Position numbers and translations under genes: made by a program
Notes under the pieces: model-generated
Database searches by the model: none
What the model was told of the DNA's origin: nothing
The model's input: the letters and a program-made list of their open reading frames with translations, nothing else
Part shown: piece by piece, positions 8,989-15,665 of the stretch
Layout: the number at the start of each line of letters is the position of its first letter
Numbering within the stretch: the stretch's first letter is position 1
From: Lachnospiraceae bacterium UBA3287
Lineage (GTDB): Bacteria; Bacillota; Clostridia; Lachnospirales; Lachnospiraceae
Direction: 5' to 3'
Assembly: GCA_002362155.1 (NCBI GenBank)
Contig: DETN01000153.1
Location: forward strand, 1-19,636
DNA: 19,636 nucleotides

Positions 8989-9022
8989 AAAAAAAGGAAT
9001 GCTGCCAGAGCCGGCAGCATTC
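8989..9022 (-). terminator. Rho-independent terminator downstream of uraA
   Basis: A perfect 10-bp stem (GAATGCTGCC at 8997-9006 with GGCAGCATTC at 9013-9022, loop of 6) is followed on the minus strand by seven Ts. It lies 33 nt after the uraA stop and isolates uraA from addBA. Confidence 0.92.
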
Positions 9023-9055
9023 CTCATCCTTCGTACCTGTATCCAGGATCTTTAT

Positions 9056-10444
9056 TTACTTTTTCTTTTTGGAGAGCTGCTCTGCCAGAGTCTCGCCGTT
9101 GATCATCTCGAAGTTGACGCCTGTCTTGGAAGGCTCTTCTTCGTCGAATTCAAAGTCCTTGCCGGGCAGGATGGCGTTCATGACGATACCTACCAGGGAA
9201 CCGATGGCCAGACCGGAAAGGCTGATGCTGACACTGCCTACGTTAAAGGCGATGGCACCGTTGTAGTTGATACCGATGGACAGTACCAGGATCAGGGCTG
9301 CGATCAGAACGTTGCGGCTCTTGGAAAAGTCAACATTGGTCTCGACCACGTTTCTGACACCGACTGCGGAGATCATACCGTAGAGGATCAGGGAGATGCC
9401 GCCGACGGTTGCGGAAGGCATGACTTCGATGATGGCCGCGAACTTGGGGAAGAAGGAGAACAGGATGGCCAGGACGGCTGCCAGGCGGATGACCATGGGA
9501 TCATAAACTCTGGTCAGGGTCAGGACACCGGTGTTCTCACCGTAGGTGGTGTTGGCAGGTGCGCCGAACAGGGAAGCAAGGGTGGTGGCAAGACCGTCAC
9601 CTGTCAGAGTGCGGTGCAGGCCGGGATCCTTGATGAAGTTCCTGTCTACGGTGGAGGAGATGGCGGAGATATCGCCCACGTGCTCCATCATGGTAGCCAG
9701 GGAAATGGGAACGATGGTCATAACGGCAGTGATCAGAAGGCCGGTGTTGGTATTTCCGCCGGTGAAGATGGAGAATACGGTGCCGCTGTATTCGATCGGG
9801 AAGCCGAAAATGGGAGCCTGGGCAACGGCTGTAAAGTCGATGGCGCCGGTCAGAGCTGCAAAGAGGTAGGAGCCTACCACACCCAGAAGGATGGGGACGA
9901 TCTTGATCATTCCCTTACCCCAGATGTTGCAGATGATGACGATGGCAATGGCCACCAGGGCTACAGGCCAGTTGGACTGGCAGCTGGAAATAGCGGTTGC
10001 GGACAGGTTCAGACCGATGGCGATGATGATGGGGCCTGTCACTACAGGGGGGAAGAACTTCATGACCTTTCTGGCGCCGAATACCTTGAAGGCTGCTGCC
10101 AGGAGCAGGTATACCAGGCCGGCGATGGCTACGCCGAAGCAGGCATAGGGAAGAAGTTCTTTTTCACCGTTGGGGGCAATGGCAAAGTAGCCTGCCAGGA
10201 AAGCAAAGGAAGAACCCAGGAAAGCGGGAACCTTCTTCTTGGTGATAAAGTGGAACAGAAGTGTGCCGAGACCCGCAAACAGCAGAGTGTTGGCTACACT
10301 CAGGCCGGTCAGAACAGGGACCAGGACTGTGGAGCCGAACATGGCAAACATATGCTGGAAGCCAAGGATCAGGACTTTGCCTGCACCCAGCTCAGAAGCA
10401 TTGTAAATGCCCTGTTCACCGATCTGGATCTTTTCATTGTTCAT
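9056..10444 (-). CDS. uraA: Uracil permease, NCS2 family
   Basis: 462 residues from the ATG at 10444, which has GAGGAGG 8 nt upstream; the open frame runs to 10552 but nothing supports an earlier start. It is a polytopic inner-membrane proton-coupled uracil importer of the nucleobase-ascorbate transporter (NCS2) family. Diagnostic stretches match E. coli UraA closely: LGFQHMFAMFGSTVLVPVL near residue 25, the substrate-binding glutamate in TMMEHVGD (E254), DPGLHRTLTGDGLAT and NTTYGENTGV (E303). These favour uracil over xanthine or urate. The C-terminus ends in a lysine run on the cytosolic side. It is a single-gene unit with its own promoter, long leader and terminator. The symbols pyrP and uraA are both used for this family; xanthine permease is the less likely alternative. 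Confidence 0.93.
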   Translation of the reverse strand: MNNEKIQIGEQGIYNASELGAGKVLILGFQHMFAMFGSTVLVPVLTGLSVANTLLFAGLGTLLFHFITKKKVPAFLGSSFAFLAGYFAIAPNGEKELLPYACFGVAIAGLVYLLLAAAFKVFGARKVMKFFPPVVTGPIIIAIGLNLSATAISSCQSNWPVALVAIAIVIICNIWGKGMIKIVPILLGVVGSYLFAALTGAIDFTAVAQAPIFGFPIEYSGTVFSIFTGGNTNTGLLITAVMTIVPISLATMMEHVGDISAISSTVDRNFIKDPGLHRTLTGDGLATTLASLFGAPANTTYGENTGVLTLTRVYDPMVIRLAAVLAILFSFFPKFAAIIEVMPSATVGGISLILYGMISAVGVRNVVETNVDFSKSRNVLIAALILVLSIGINYNGAIAFNVGSVSISLSGLAIGSLVGIVMNAILPGKDFEFDEEEPSKTGVNFEMINGETLAEQLSKKKK

Positions 10445-10514
10445 AGTCTCATCCTCCTCAATTATGAAATTTACAGTCAGAAGGGAAAGGGATGGCTTTT
10501 GATTCCATAGATAA

Positions 10515-10549
10515 GGCACGCTCAGAGGAAAAACTCCCCCTTGCGTGCC
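10515..10549 (-). promoter_or_regulatory. Leader hairpin upstream of uraA, unassigned class
   Basis: The arms GGCACGC and GCGTGCC close a hairpin, and AGGGG with CCUCU (one G-U) extends it inward. It begins roughly 75 nt downstream of the uraA transcription start and ends about 70 nt before the start codon. No U-run follows. Neither a PyrR binding loop nor a purine-riboswitch core is recognisable. An AT-rich ATTCAAT/ATTGAAT hairpin (about 10563-10584) precedes it. Confidence 0.45.
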
Positions 10550-10633
10550 CATATAGTCATCTATTCAATTCGAATACATTGAATCGCAAACATATACCCG
10601 TTCCATTCCAGATGTCTTTTTCAGTTCCCATCT

Positions 10634-10662
10634 ATTCTATATATGAGTCCCTCAGTCGTCAA
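10634..10662 (-). promoter_or_regulatory. Sigma-A type promoter for uraA
   Basis: The minus strand has TTGACG (10662-10657), a 17-bp spacer and TAGAAT (10639-10634), each with 5 of 6 consensus bases. The predicted start near 10627 gives a leader of about 180 nt, long for a single permease gene. Confidence 0.75.
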
Positions 10663-10732
10663 GGGAAAGCTGACATATAATTCATCGAAATTTATGTACG
10701 GAAAGGTTGTGTTTCCGTTAACTTTTATGGAA

Positions 10733-11296
10733 TCAGGCTTCTTCTTCCTTCTTTTCTTCCTCTGCTGCCTCGGCTACTTCTTCGGCTGCCTCAGCGGGAG
10801 CTGCTTCTGCCTCGGCGGGAGCTGCTTCTTCGCATGCTTCGCAGACAGCTTCCACTGCCTCTGCTGCCTTCTCTTCTACGGCTTCAGCGGCCTCTTCAGC
10901 CTTCTCGGCTGTGGCTTCGACTGCTTCCTGAACGGCCTCGGCAGGATCTGCTTCGTCAGCCTTTGCAGCAAGCTCTTCTACCTTGTCTTCAACGGCTTCA
11001 ACAGCATCTGTGATCTCTTCTTCCGCGTCCTTGAGCATATCCTTGACCTTCTCTGCGGAATCGGCCAGAACATCCTTTGCCTTGCTGACTGCTTCGGTGG
11101 TGCTGGATACGATGGTGGTATAGGTCCTGGTAGCAGCTTCCTTAATGGTCTGCTTCCTGTCTTCTGCAGCTTCGCCTTCCTTTTCGGGTGCTTCAGCAGG
11201 CTCGCCCTTGGACTTTTCTTCCATCAGATAATAAGCCGTAGCTGCTGCCACGCCTGCAAGAGTTGCGCTGAATAAGATCTTACCTAATTTTCCCAT
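10733..11296 (-). CDS. Membrane-anchored Ala/Glu-rich hypothetical protein
   Basis: 187 residues from an ATG preceded by GGAGG (spacing about 10). The N-terminus (MGKLGKILFSATLAGVAAATAYYLM) is one hydrophobic segment at residues 7-25. The rest is highly charged and built of imperfect heptad-like EAVEEKAAEAVEA units, suggesting a long amphipathic helix or coiled coil, ending EEEKKEEEA. Two cysteines sit in AVCEACEEA. The layout, a short membrane anchor with an amphipathic helical tail, resembles YtxH-like or LEA/apolipoprotein-like envelope stress proteins, but I do not recognise the family. It is transcribed divergently from the TetR-type gene, which may control it (inference). A TTGACT at 11363-11358 is a possible -35 without a good -10. 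The downstream hairpin (10698-10718, 7 bp) lacks a U-run. The low-complexity sequence makes any similarity search unreliable. Confidence 0.8.
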   Translation of the reverse strand: MGKLGKILFSATLAGVAAATAYYLMEEKSKGEPAEAPEKEGEAAEDRKQTIKEAATRTYTTIVSSTTEAVSKAKDVLADSAEKVKDMLKDAEEEITDAVEAVEDKVEELAAKADEADPAEAVQEAVEATAEKAEEAAEAVEEKAAEAVEAVCEACEEAAPAEAEAAPAEAAEEVAEAAEEEKKEEEA

Positions 11297-11468
11297 GATT
11301 AATAATCCTCCGGTTTCTGAATTGACAGTAAATGTATGAAAACACTACTTATACTTTAGTCAAAATAATACTCTACTTCGTGACAAAATTAAAGTTATAT
11401 TTTAATAAAACCTGCCCTTATGGGGATGATATTCTGTGTATTTATGCGGATATCCCCCTGAAGCTTTG

Positions 11469-11497
11469 TTGAAAATCACTATGGCCGGTGCTATATT
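11469..11497 (+). promoter_or_regulatory. Promoter of the TetR-type gene
   Basis: TTGAAA (11469-11474), a 17-bp spacer and TATATT (11492-11497). The expected transcription start, about 7 nt after the -10 box, falls at 11503-11505, only 2-4 nt before the ATG. Confidence 0.65.
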
Positions 11498-11505
11498 TAA
11501 AGCAC
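11488..11505. promoter_or_regulatory. Palindromic operator candidate over the TetR gene -10 box
   Basis: GTGCTATATTTAAAGCAC has 5-bp perfect outer arms and matches its own reverse complement at 14 of 18 positions. It covers the -10 hexamer and the expected transcription start. TetR-family proteins bind such short palindromes as dimers of dimers or dimers, so autorepression is likely. A second, weaker GGGGAT/ATCCCC inverted repeat lies at 11422-11457. Confidence 0.5.
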
Positions 11506-11506
11506 T

Positions 11507-12130
11507 ATGAATGAACGATTTTTTGACCTGAATAAATCCAAACAGGACCGCATCATCAACAGTGCCCTGTCCGTTTTTACAGAGAACGGCTACGCTCACG
11601 CAAGCACCGATGAGATCGTAGGAAGAGCCGGCATCAGCAAAGGACTCCTCTTCCACTATTTCGGCAGCAAGCTGGGCACCTATGCCTTTCTCTACGAGTA
11701 CAGCACCCGCTATGTGCTCCTGGCCGTCAAAAACGAATTCAGGGGCAGGGAAACAGACTTTTTCTCCCTCCACAGGCGTCTTGCAGCCATGGAAGCAGAG
11801 ATCCTGAAGATCTATCCCTGCATGCTCCTCTTTATCCAGGAGGCCGATCTGGAAAGGGATCCCAAGGTAACCGAGGCCCTTCTGACCCTGCACGGCAAGA
11901 CCATGGTGGCCTACCAGGGCCTGTATGAGCAGACAAAGATCCCCCAGGGCTACAGAAAAGAGGATGTGGACCAGCTGAATCTGATGCTGGCCTTCTGTAA
12001 GAGCGGCCTCATGCGCGGCTATATGCAGTTCGGAAAGATCCCGGAGGACCAGTACAGGGACGCTTTAGGCTCCTTCCTGACTACCCTGGACAGGCGGGAA
12101 ACGAAGGAACCGCAGATAAAGCAGCGCTGA
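11507..12130 (+). CDS. TetR/AcrR family transcriptional regulator
   Basis: 207 residues. The N-terminal DNA-binding domain is clear: QDRIINSALSVFTENGYAHA (13-32) then helix-turn-helix STDEIVGRAGISKG (33-46) and LLFHYFGSK (47-55). Residues about 60-200 form the helical ligand-binding domain, too divergent to name a ligand. It is the only recognised plus-strand gene here. No Shine-Dalgarno precedes the ATG at 11507; the sequence before it is the promoter itself, so the mRNA should be leaderless or nearly so. An ATG four nucleotides earlier or later in another frame gives no long product. The divergent Ala/Glu-rich gene is its likeliest neighbour target, along with its own promoter. A plus-strand terminator follows only at 12403. 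Confidence 0.9.
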   Translation: MNERFFDLNKSKQDRIINSALSVFTENGYAHASTDEIVGRAGISKGLLFHYFGSKLGTYAFLYEYSTRYVLLAVKNEFRGRETDFFSLHRRLAAMEAEILKIYPCMLLFIQEADLERDPKVTEALLTLHGKTMVAYQGLYEQTKIPQGYRKEDVDQLNLMLAFCKSGLMRGYMQFGKIPEDQYRDALGSFLTTLDRRETKEPQIKQR

Positions 12131-12402
12131 CACTGCACTTTACCATGATAGAAAACAAAACCTGTCAGTTCAAACACAAGCACAAGCCAAAACCAGACAA
12201 AGCCGGAAATCAGGACGCTTCAACAGAATCCGGGCAGGCTCCGGATTGCAGGCATAAAGCATACAGGCAACAAATATATAACAGACAGAATTCAGATAAG
12301 AAAGCAAAAAACAGGAACAGTTGAACAGACATTAAAACTGCAAAGTACCTGAAAAGCCGAAACAAAGAAAAACAGAATACTGTTACAGGCCAGAAATCAA
12401 TC
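12131..12402 (+). other. A-rich, T-poor noncoding stretch after the TetR gene
   Basis: No convincing gene. A hand count of 12181-12360 gives about 45% A and 12% T on the plus strand, unlike the flanking genes. It ends at a plus-strand terminator, so it is probably either a long 3' untranslated region of the TetR transcript or a separate small RNA; no promoter inside it is convincing. It abuts the leader-distal end of the CRISPR array. Confidence 0.4.
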
Positions 12403-12446
12403 GAAGACCGGAACACGAACCATTATCGTGCTCTGGTCTTCTTTTT
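12403..12446 (+). terminator. Rho-independent terminator on the plus strand
   Basis: GAAGACC (12403-12409) pairs with GGTCTTC (12435-12441), with an inner CACGA/TCGTG stem, followed by five Ts. It closes the transcript carrying the TetR gene 270 nt after its stop codon and ends 22 nt before the CRISPR array. Confidence 0.8.
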
Positions 12447-12468
12447 GTGAGTTCAAATCCAATGAGCT

Positions 12469-13105
12469 AGTCCAATGCCCTAAGTAGGCCATATATCATT
12501 TCTTCGAAACCGCAAAAATCGAGAATGATACGGGGTTCTATCAGTGTCAATGCCCTAAGCGGGCTACATATCATTTCTACCCGCCAATTCGAACATCCCT
12601 GTTCCATTCCACAGAGGTGTGTCAATGCCCTAAGCGGGCTACATATCATTTCTACTTGGCGTATTTGTTGAGGACTTTACATTGAAAGAGGTGTATCAAT
12701 GCCCTAAGCGGGCTACATATTATTTCTACGGATTGGTACATCCGCAAGCTGGCATACCAGCACGGCTTGTGTCAATGCCCTAAGCTGGCTACATATCATT
12801 TCTACTGCCTGATTCAATGTTTATGCGGAGCTTCATTGCCTTGTGTCAATGCCCTAAGCGGGCTACATATCATTTCTACGCGGCACTGATCGTAATTTGG
12901 CCGGTCAGCAATAAGGAGTGTGTCAATGCCCTAAGCGGGCTACATATCATTTCTACTACAGAAAATGGACATATGATGAATATTCTAAAAATATGTGTCA
13001 ATGCCCTAAGCGGGCTACATATCATTTCTACGCAATTGCAGAGAAAAGAGGAAAAATGGCAACTTGGTGTGTCAATGCCCTAAGCGGGCTACATATCATT
13101 TCTAC
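12469..13105. CRISPR. Orphan CRISPR array: nine 37-nt repeats, eight spacers
   Basis: Repeats start at 12469, 12544, 12619, 12693, 12769, 12843, 12920, 12995 and 13069. The plus-strand unit begins GTGTCAATGCCC, has a central GCCC-TAAGC-GGGC hairpin and ends CATATCATTTCTAC. Spacers are 38, 38, 37, 39, 37, 40, 38 and 37 nt. Six repeats are identical; 12693 has two changes, 12769 has one, and 12469 is strongly decayed. Decay at the left end, and the AT-rich region on the right, indicate a leader at 13106 onward and minus-strand transcription, with the crRNA repeat starting GTAGAAATGA and ending GGCATTGACAC. Seven of eight repeats after the first are also preceded by T, so a 38-nt unit is possible. 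No cas gene lies in the window. The type cannot be assigned from the repeat alone; the ...GACAC 3' end is reminiscent of some class 2 type V repeats (weak inference). Confidence 0.95.
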
Positions 13106-13230
13106 CCTACCCCTTCAGAAATGGCATATTTCCGCCATTTTTCAGGGGTGGTTATGCAGGTATTTTTCAGAATATTCTGATAAATGTTGTTTAGGAATAC
13201 TATTTCGGGCATGTTCATATTTTTCAAAAT
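13106..13230 (-). promoter_or_regulatory. Probable CRISPR leader
   Basis: AT-rich DNA next to the intact-repeat end. It holds a hairpin at 13110-13148 (CCCCT/AGGGG outer, AAATGGC/GCCATTT inner), only 4 nt from the first repeat; a perfect 14-bp palindrome TCAGAATATTCTGA at 13167-13180; and three copies of ATTTTTCA (13137, 13162, 13219). A loose promoter, TTGAAA (13227-13222) with TAGTAT (13202-13197), has a 19-bp spacer. Leader identity and orientation are inferred from these features and from repeat decay. Confidence 0.55.
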
Positions 13231-13656
13231 ACCCTAACCTTAACAAGCCTGCATTCATTCCGAATCCCGGTCCAATCCACGATATAGCCTGTATTTCAGC
13301 TCCGAAACACCCTGATAAAAGCAGCTCCCGTCTGCCAACTGCCGAAACTACTCACATGCGCTCCGCGGGCATCCACACAGACAGATGATCAAAATCATCC
13401 CTTATGAAGTCTATTCTACACCGACTCTCCCCCTCTTTCAACTCACCAGAAGTTGAAGATCCTCCATATTATTCCCTATTCTTCTCTGACGTTTCGTCTC
13501 TTTCCGCTCTTCTTCCTCTAGGGTATGCCTGATCTTAACAGCCTGTCAGGCCCTCTCTTCCTGGCCCTCATGCCTTTCCGGCTTCTTCGCCTTCAACCTG
13601 TCTGCTTCAAATTTTCCCGTACTCTCCGCTTTCTGGTTTACTTCATCAATTCTCTC
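13231..13656. other. Gene-free stretch between the CRISPR leader and the glnS terminator
   Basis: I see no gene, tRNA or cas remnant. From about 13425 the plus strand is pyrimidine-rich. There is a 7-bp hairpin TTCAACT/AGTTGAA at 13437-13457. I found no second copy or clear anti-repeat of the CRISPR repeat that would suggest a tracrRNA. Confidence 0.5.
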
Positions 13657-13692
13657 AAAAAAATACCGCTGTGCCCTGAGGCCAGCGGTATT
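13657..13692 (-). terminator. Rho-independent terminator downstream of glnS
   Basis: AATACCGCTG pairs with CAGCGGTATT, with an inner GCC/GGC stem, followed on the minus strand by seven Ts. It lies about 110 nt after the glnS stop; a small GGCTGC/GCAGCC hairpin (13698-13713) comes just before it. Confidence 0.88.
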
Positions 13693-13804
13693 CCGATGGC
13701 TGCCTGTGCAGCCGGATGATCTTTTGTTTACATACATGACCTGAGTATCCTTACGGAACTCTGTCTTTCCCTGTTTAGTCCTTATTAGTCTTCTCTTCTG
13801 CTTC

Positions 13805-15511
13805 TTATGCCTTGGGCAGCTTGAAGGAACTCTTGAGACCTACGATCCTGTTGAAGACAGGGGCGCCGGGCTTGGAGTCCTTACAGTCTACGCAGAAGTA
13901 TCCGTTTCTGACGAACTGGAAGCGGTCAAAGACCTCTGCATTCTTCAGAGCGGGCTCTGCCAGAGCATTGCAGACCACCAGGGAATGAGGATTGAGATTC
14001 AGGGAACCGTCTTCTTCGTTGTAGACGCCCTTCTCCTCGTCGATGATGTTCTCGTAGAGACGGACGGTAACAGGGACCGCTTCACCGGCATAGACCCAGT
14101 GGATGGTGCCCTTGACCTTGCGGCCTTCGAATCCGCTACCGCTCTTTGTCTCGGGATCATAGGTCACATGGATCAGGGTGACGTTGCCGTTCTCGTCCTT
14201 CTCGATGCCGACGCACTTAACGAAGTAGCCGTACATGAGGCGGACCTCATTGCCGGGGAAGAGTCTGTAATACTTCTTGGGAGGATTCTCCATGAAGTCT
14301 GCGCGCTCGATGTAGAGCTCTCTTCCGAAGGGGATCTTGCGCTTGCCGAGAGCCTCGTTCTCCAGGTTGTTCTCTGCATCCAGATACTCCACCTGGTTCT
14401 CGGGGTAGTTGTCGATCACGACCTTAACGGGATCCAGGACTGTCAGCATCCTCTTGCAGCCGATCTTTAAGTCGTCGCGGATGCAGTACTCCAGCATGGC
14501 ATAGTCCACAGAGGAGTTGGCCTTGGAGACGCCGCACAGGTCCACGAACTTCCTGATGGACTCGGGAGTGAAGCCTCTTCTTCTGAGACCGGAAATGGAG
14601 ACCAGACGCGGATCGTCCCAACCGTCCACGATGCCTTCTTCCACCAGCTTCTTGATATAGCGCTTGCCGGTCACCTGGTTGGTAACATACATCTTGGCGA
14701 ACTCGATCTGTCTAGGGGGATGAGGATATTCCGCTTCCTTTACGACCCAGTCATAAAGGGGCCTGTGGTCCTCGAACTCCAGAGTGCAGATGGAGTGGGT
14801 AATGCCTTCGATGGCATCCTCGATGGGATGGGCGAAGTCATACATGGGATAGATGCACCACTTGTCACCGGTGTTCTGATGGGACATATGCGCCACACGG
14901 TAGATGATAGGATCGCGCATGTTGATGTTGGAGGAAGCCATGTCGATCTTGGCACGGAGAGTCAGCTCGCCGTCGGCGAATTCGCCGTTCTTCATGCGCT
15001 CGAACAGATCCAGGTTCTCCTCTATGCTTCTGTCGCGGTTGGGATCGTTGATGCCGGGCTCTGTCAGAGTGCCGCGGTATTCACGCATCTGCTCCGCCTT
15101 CAGGGAAGATACATAGGCCTTGCCTTTTTTGATCAGCTTGACGGCCACTTCGTACATTTCCTCGAAGTAGTCGGAAGCGAAGTAAAGGCGGTCCTCATAG
15201 TCGGCGCCAAGCCACTGGACATCCCTCTTGATGGATTCGACGAACTCGGATTTTTCCTTGGTAGGGTTGGTATCATCGAAACGCAGATTGAACTTTCCGC
15301 CGTACTCCTGGGCAAGACCATAGTTGAGCAGGATGCTCTTGGCATGGCCGATGTGCAGGTAGCCGTTTGGCTCGGGAGGGAAACGGGTATGAACGGTATC
15401 ATAGACACCTTCCGCCAGATCCTTGTCGATGGCGTTCTCAATGAAATTCCTGCTCTCTTTTACTGTTTCTTCTGCGGACACGGGTGCTCCGCTTCTGATT
15501 TCCTCGCTCAT
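13805..15511 (-). CDS. glnS: Glutaminyl-tRNA synthetase
   Basis: 568 residues from the ATG at 15511, with GAGGAA 6 nt upstream; the open frame to 15694 runs through the leader and is not used. Class I synthetase charging tRNA-Gln with glutamine in the cytosol. Seen: FPPEPNGYLHIGHAKS with HIGH at 53-56, RFDDTNPTKEK, DWVVKEA, the GlnRS-type block WDDPRLVSISGLRRRGFTPE, and a C-terminal anticodon-binding beta-barrel region ending NRIVGLKSSFKLPKA. The second class I signature, MSKR in E. coli, here reads VTGKR (280-284); the lysine and arginine stay but Met-Ser is lost. As I recall it, related Clostridia share this variant. GluRS is excluded by length and by the GlnRS-specific blocks. Many Bacillota lack GlnRS and amidate Glu-tRNA-Gln instead, so its presence is lineage-informative. 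The leader is described separately. Confidence 0.96.
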   Translation of the reverse strand: MSEEIRSGAPVSAEETVKESRNFIENAIDKDLAEGVYDTVHTRFPPEPNGYLHIGHAKSILLNYGLAQEYGGKFNLRFDDTNPTKEKSEFVESIKRDVQWLGADYEDRLYFASDYFEEMYEVAVKLIKKGKAYVSSLKAEQMREYRGTLTEPGINDPNRDRSIEENLDLFERMKNGEFADGELTLRAKIDMASSNINMRDPIIYRVAHMSHQNTGDKWCIYPMYDFAHPIEDAIEGITHSICTLEFEDHRPLYDWVVKEAEYPHPPRQIEFAKMYVTNQVTGKRYIKKLVEEGIVDGWDDPRLVSISGLRRRGFTPESIRKFVDLCGVSKANSSVDYAMLEYCIRDDLKIGCKRMLTVLDPVKVVIDNYPENQVEYLDAENNLENEALGKRKIPFGRELYIERADFMENPPKKYYRLFPGNEVRLMYGYFVKCVGIEKDENGNVTLIHVTYDPETKSGSGFEGRKVKGTIHWVYAGEAVPVTVRLYENIIDEEKGVYNEEDGSLNLNPHSLVVCNALAEPALKNAEVFDRFQFVRNGYFCVDCKDSKPGAPVFNRIVGLKSSFKLPKA

Positions 15512-15547
15512 TTTAAGTTCCTCACTTATGATGTCCTGTGCGTCCTC

Positions 15548-15644
15548 TTCTGCCCGGGGGCAGACGTGGCGCCATTCAGCATTGTTATAAAAATCCGAAA
15601 ATGCCCGAAATGCCGCAGTTGGTCCTGCGCTCTTTCGGGCAGAA
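15548..15644 (-). promoter_or_regulatory. glnS leader with mutually exclusive hairpins (attenuator candidate)
   Basis: Within the leader, TTCTGCCCGAAA (15644-15633) can pair through its TGCCCGAAA part with TTTCGGGCA (15610-15602). This forms a 9-bp stem, with an inner CGCAG/CTGCG stem, followed by TTTTCGGATTTTT. The same 5' segment can instead pair over 9 bp with CGGGCAGAA (15556-15548), which otherwise folds locally as TCTGCC-CCCG-GGCAGA (15564-15549). This terminator/antiterminator geometry is seen directly. Regulation by attenuation is inferred. No T-box consensus is present. Confidence 0.5.
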
Positions 15645-15665
15645 TTCTTGAGACGGTCGCAGATT

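Noticed and set aside
8754..9020. N-terminal extension of AddB
   Set aside because: It would include the uraA terminator and the addBA promoter and would place the Walker A motif far from the N-terminus, unlike the family.
8999..10510. 503-codon plus-strand frame opposite uraA, and similar ones opposite glnS, guaB and lysC
   Set aside because: Low-complexity G/D/Q-rich translations of the antisense strand of conserved genes.
10445..10630. Purine riboswitch or PyrR site before uraA
   Set aside because: Neither the purine three-way junction core nor the PyrR loop consensus is recognisable.
10676..10681. TATAAT on the plus strand
   Set aside because: No -35 at the proper spacing and no plus-strand gene follows.
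12210..12416. Hydrophobic minus-strand frame of 68 codons, toxin-like in look
   Set aside because: The Phe/Leu/Cys content follows from the A-rich opposite strand; the start is GTG with no Shine-Dalgarno.
12447..12465. GTTCAAATCC resembling a tRNA T-loop
   Set aside because: The flanking bases cannot form the T stem, and no acceptor or anticodon arm is present; it is just downstream of a terminator.
12469..13105. Repeat end ATTTCTAC resembling Cas12a repeats
   Set aside because: The Cas12a stem needs TCTAC...GTAGA inside the repeat next to the spacer; the second arm is missing and the inferred strand is the opposite one.
12817..13388. Overlapping plus-strand frames repeating the peptides CQCPKRATYHFY and VNALSGLHIIST
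   Set aside because: They are translations of the CRISPR repeats in different frames, with no ribosome binding site.
13546..13737. Minus-strand frame of 63 codons downstream of glnS
   Set aside because: It contains the glnS terminator hairpin and U-tract and has no recognisable protein features.
15512..15660. T-box riboswitch before glnS
   Set aside because: No T-box bulge consensus (TGGNACCGCG-like) or specifier stem could be found.
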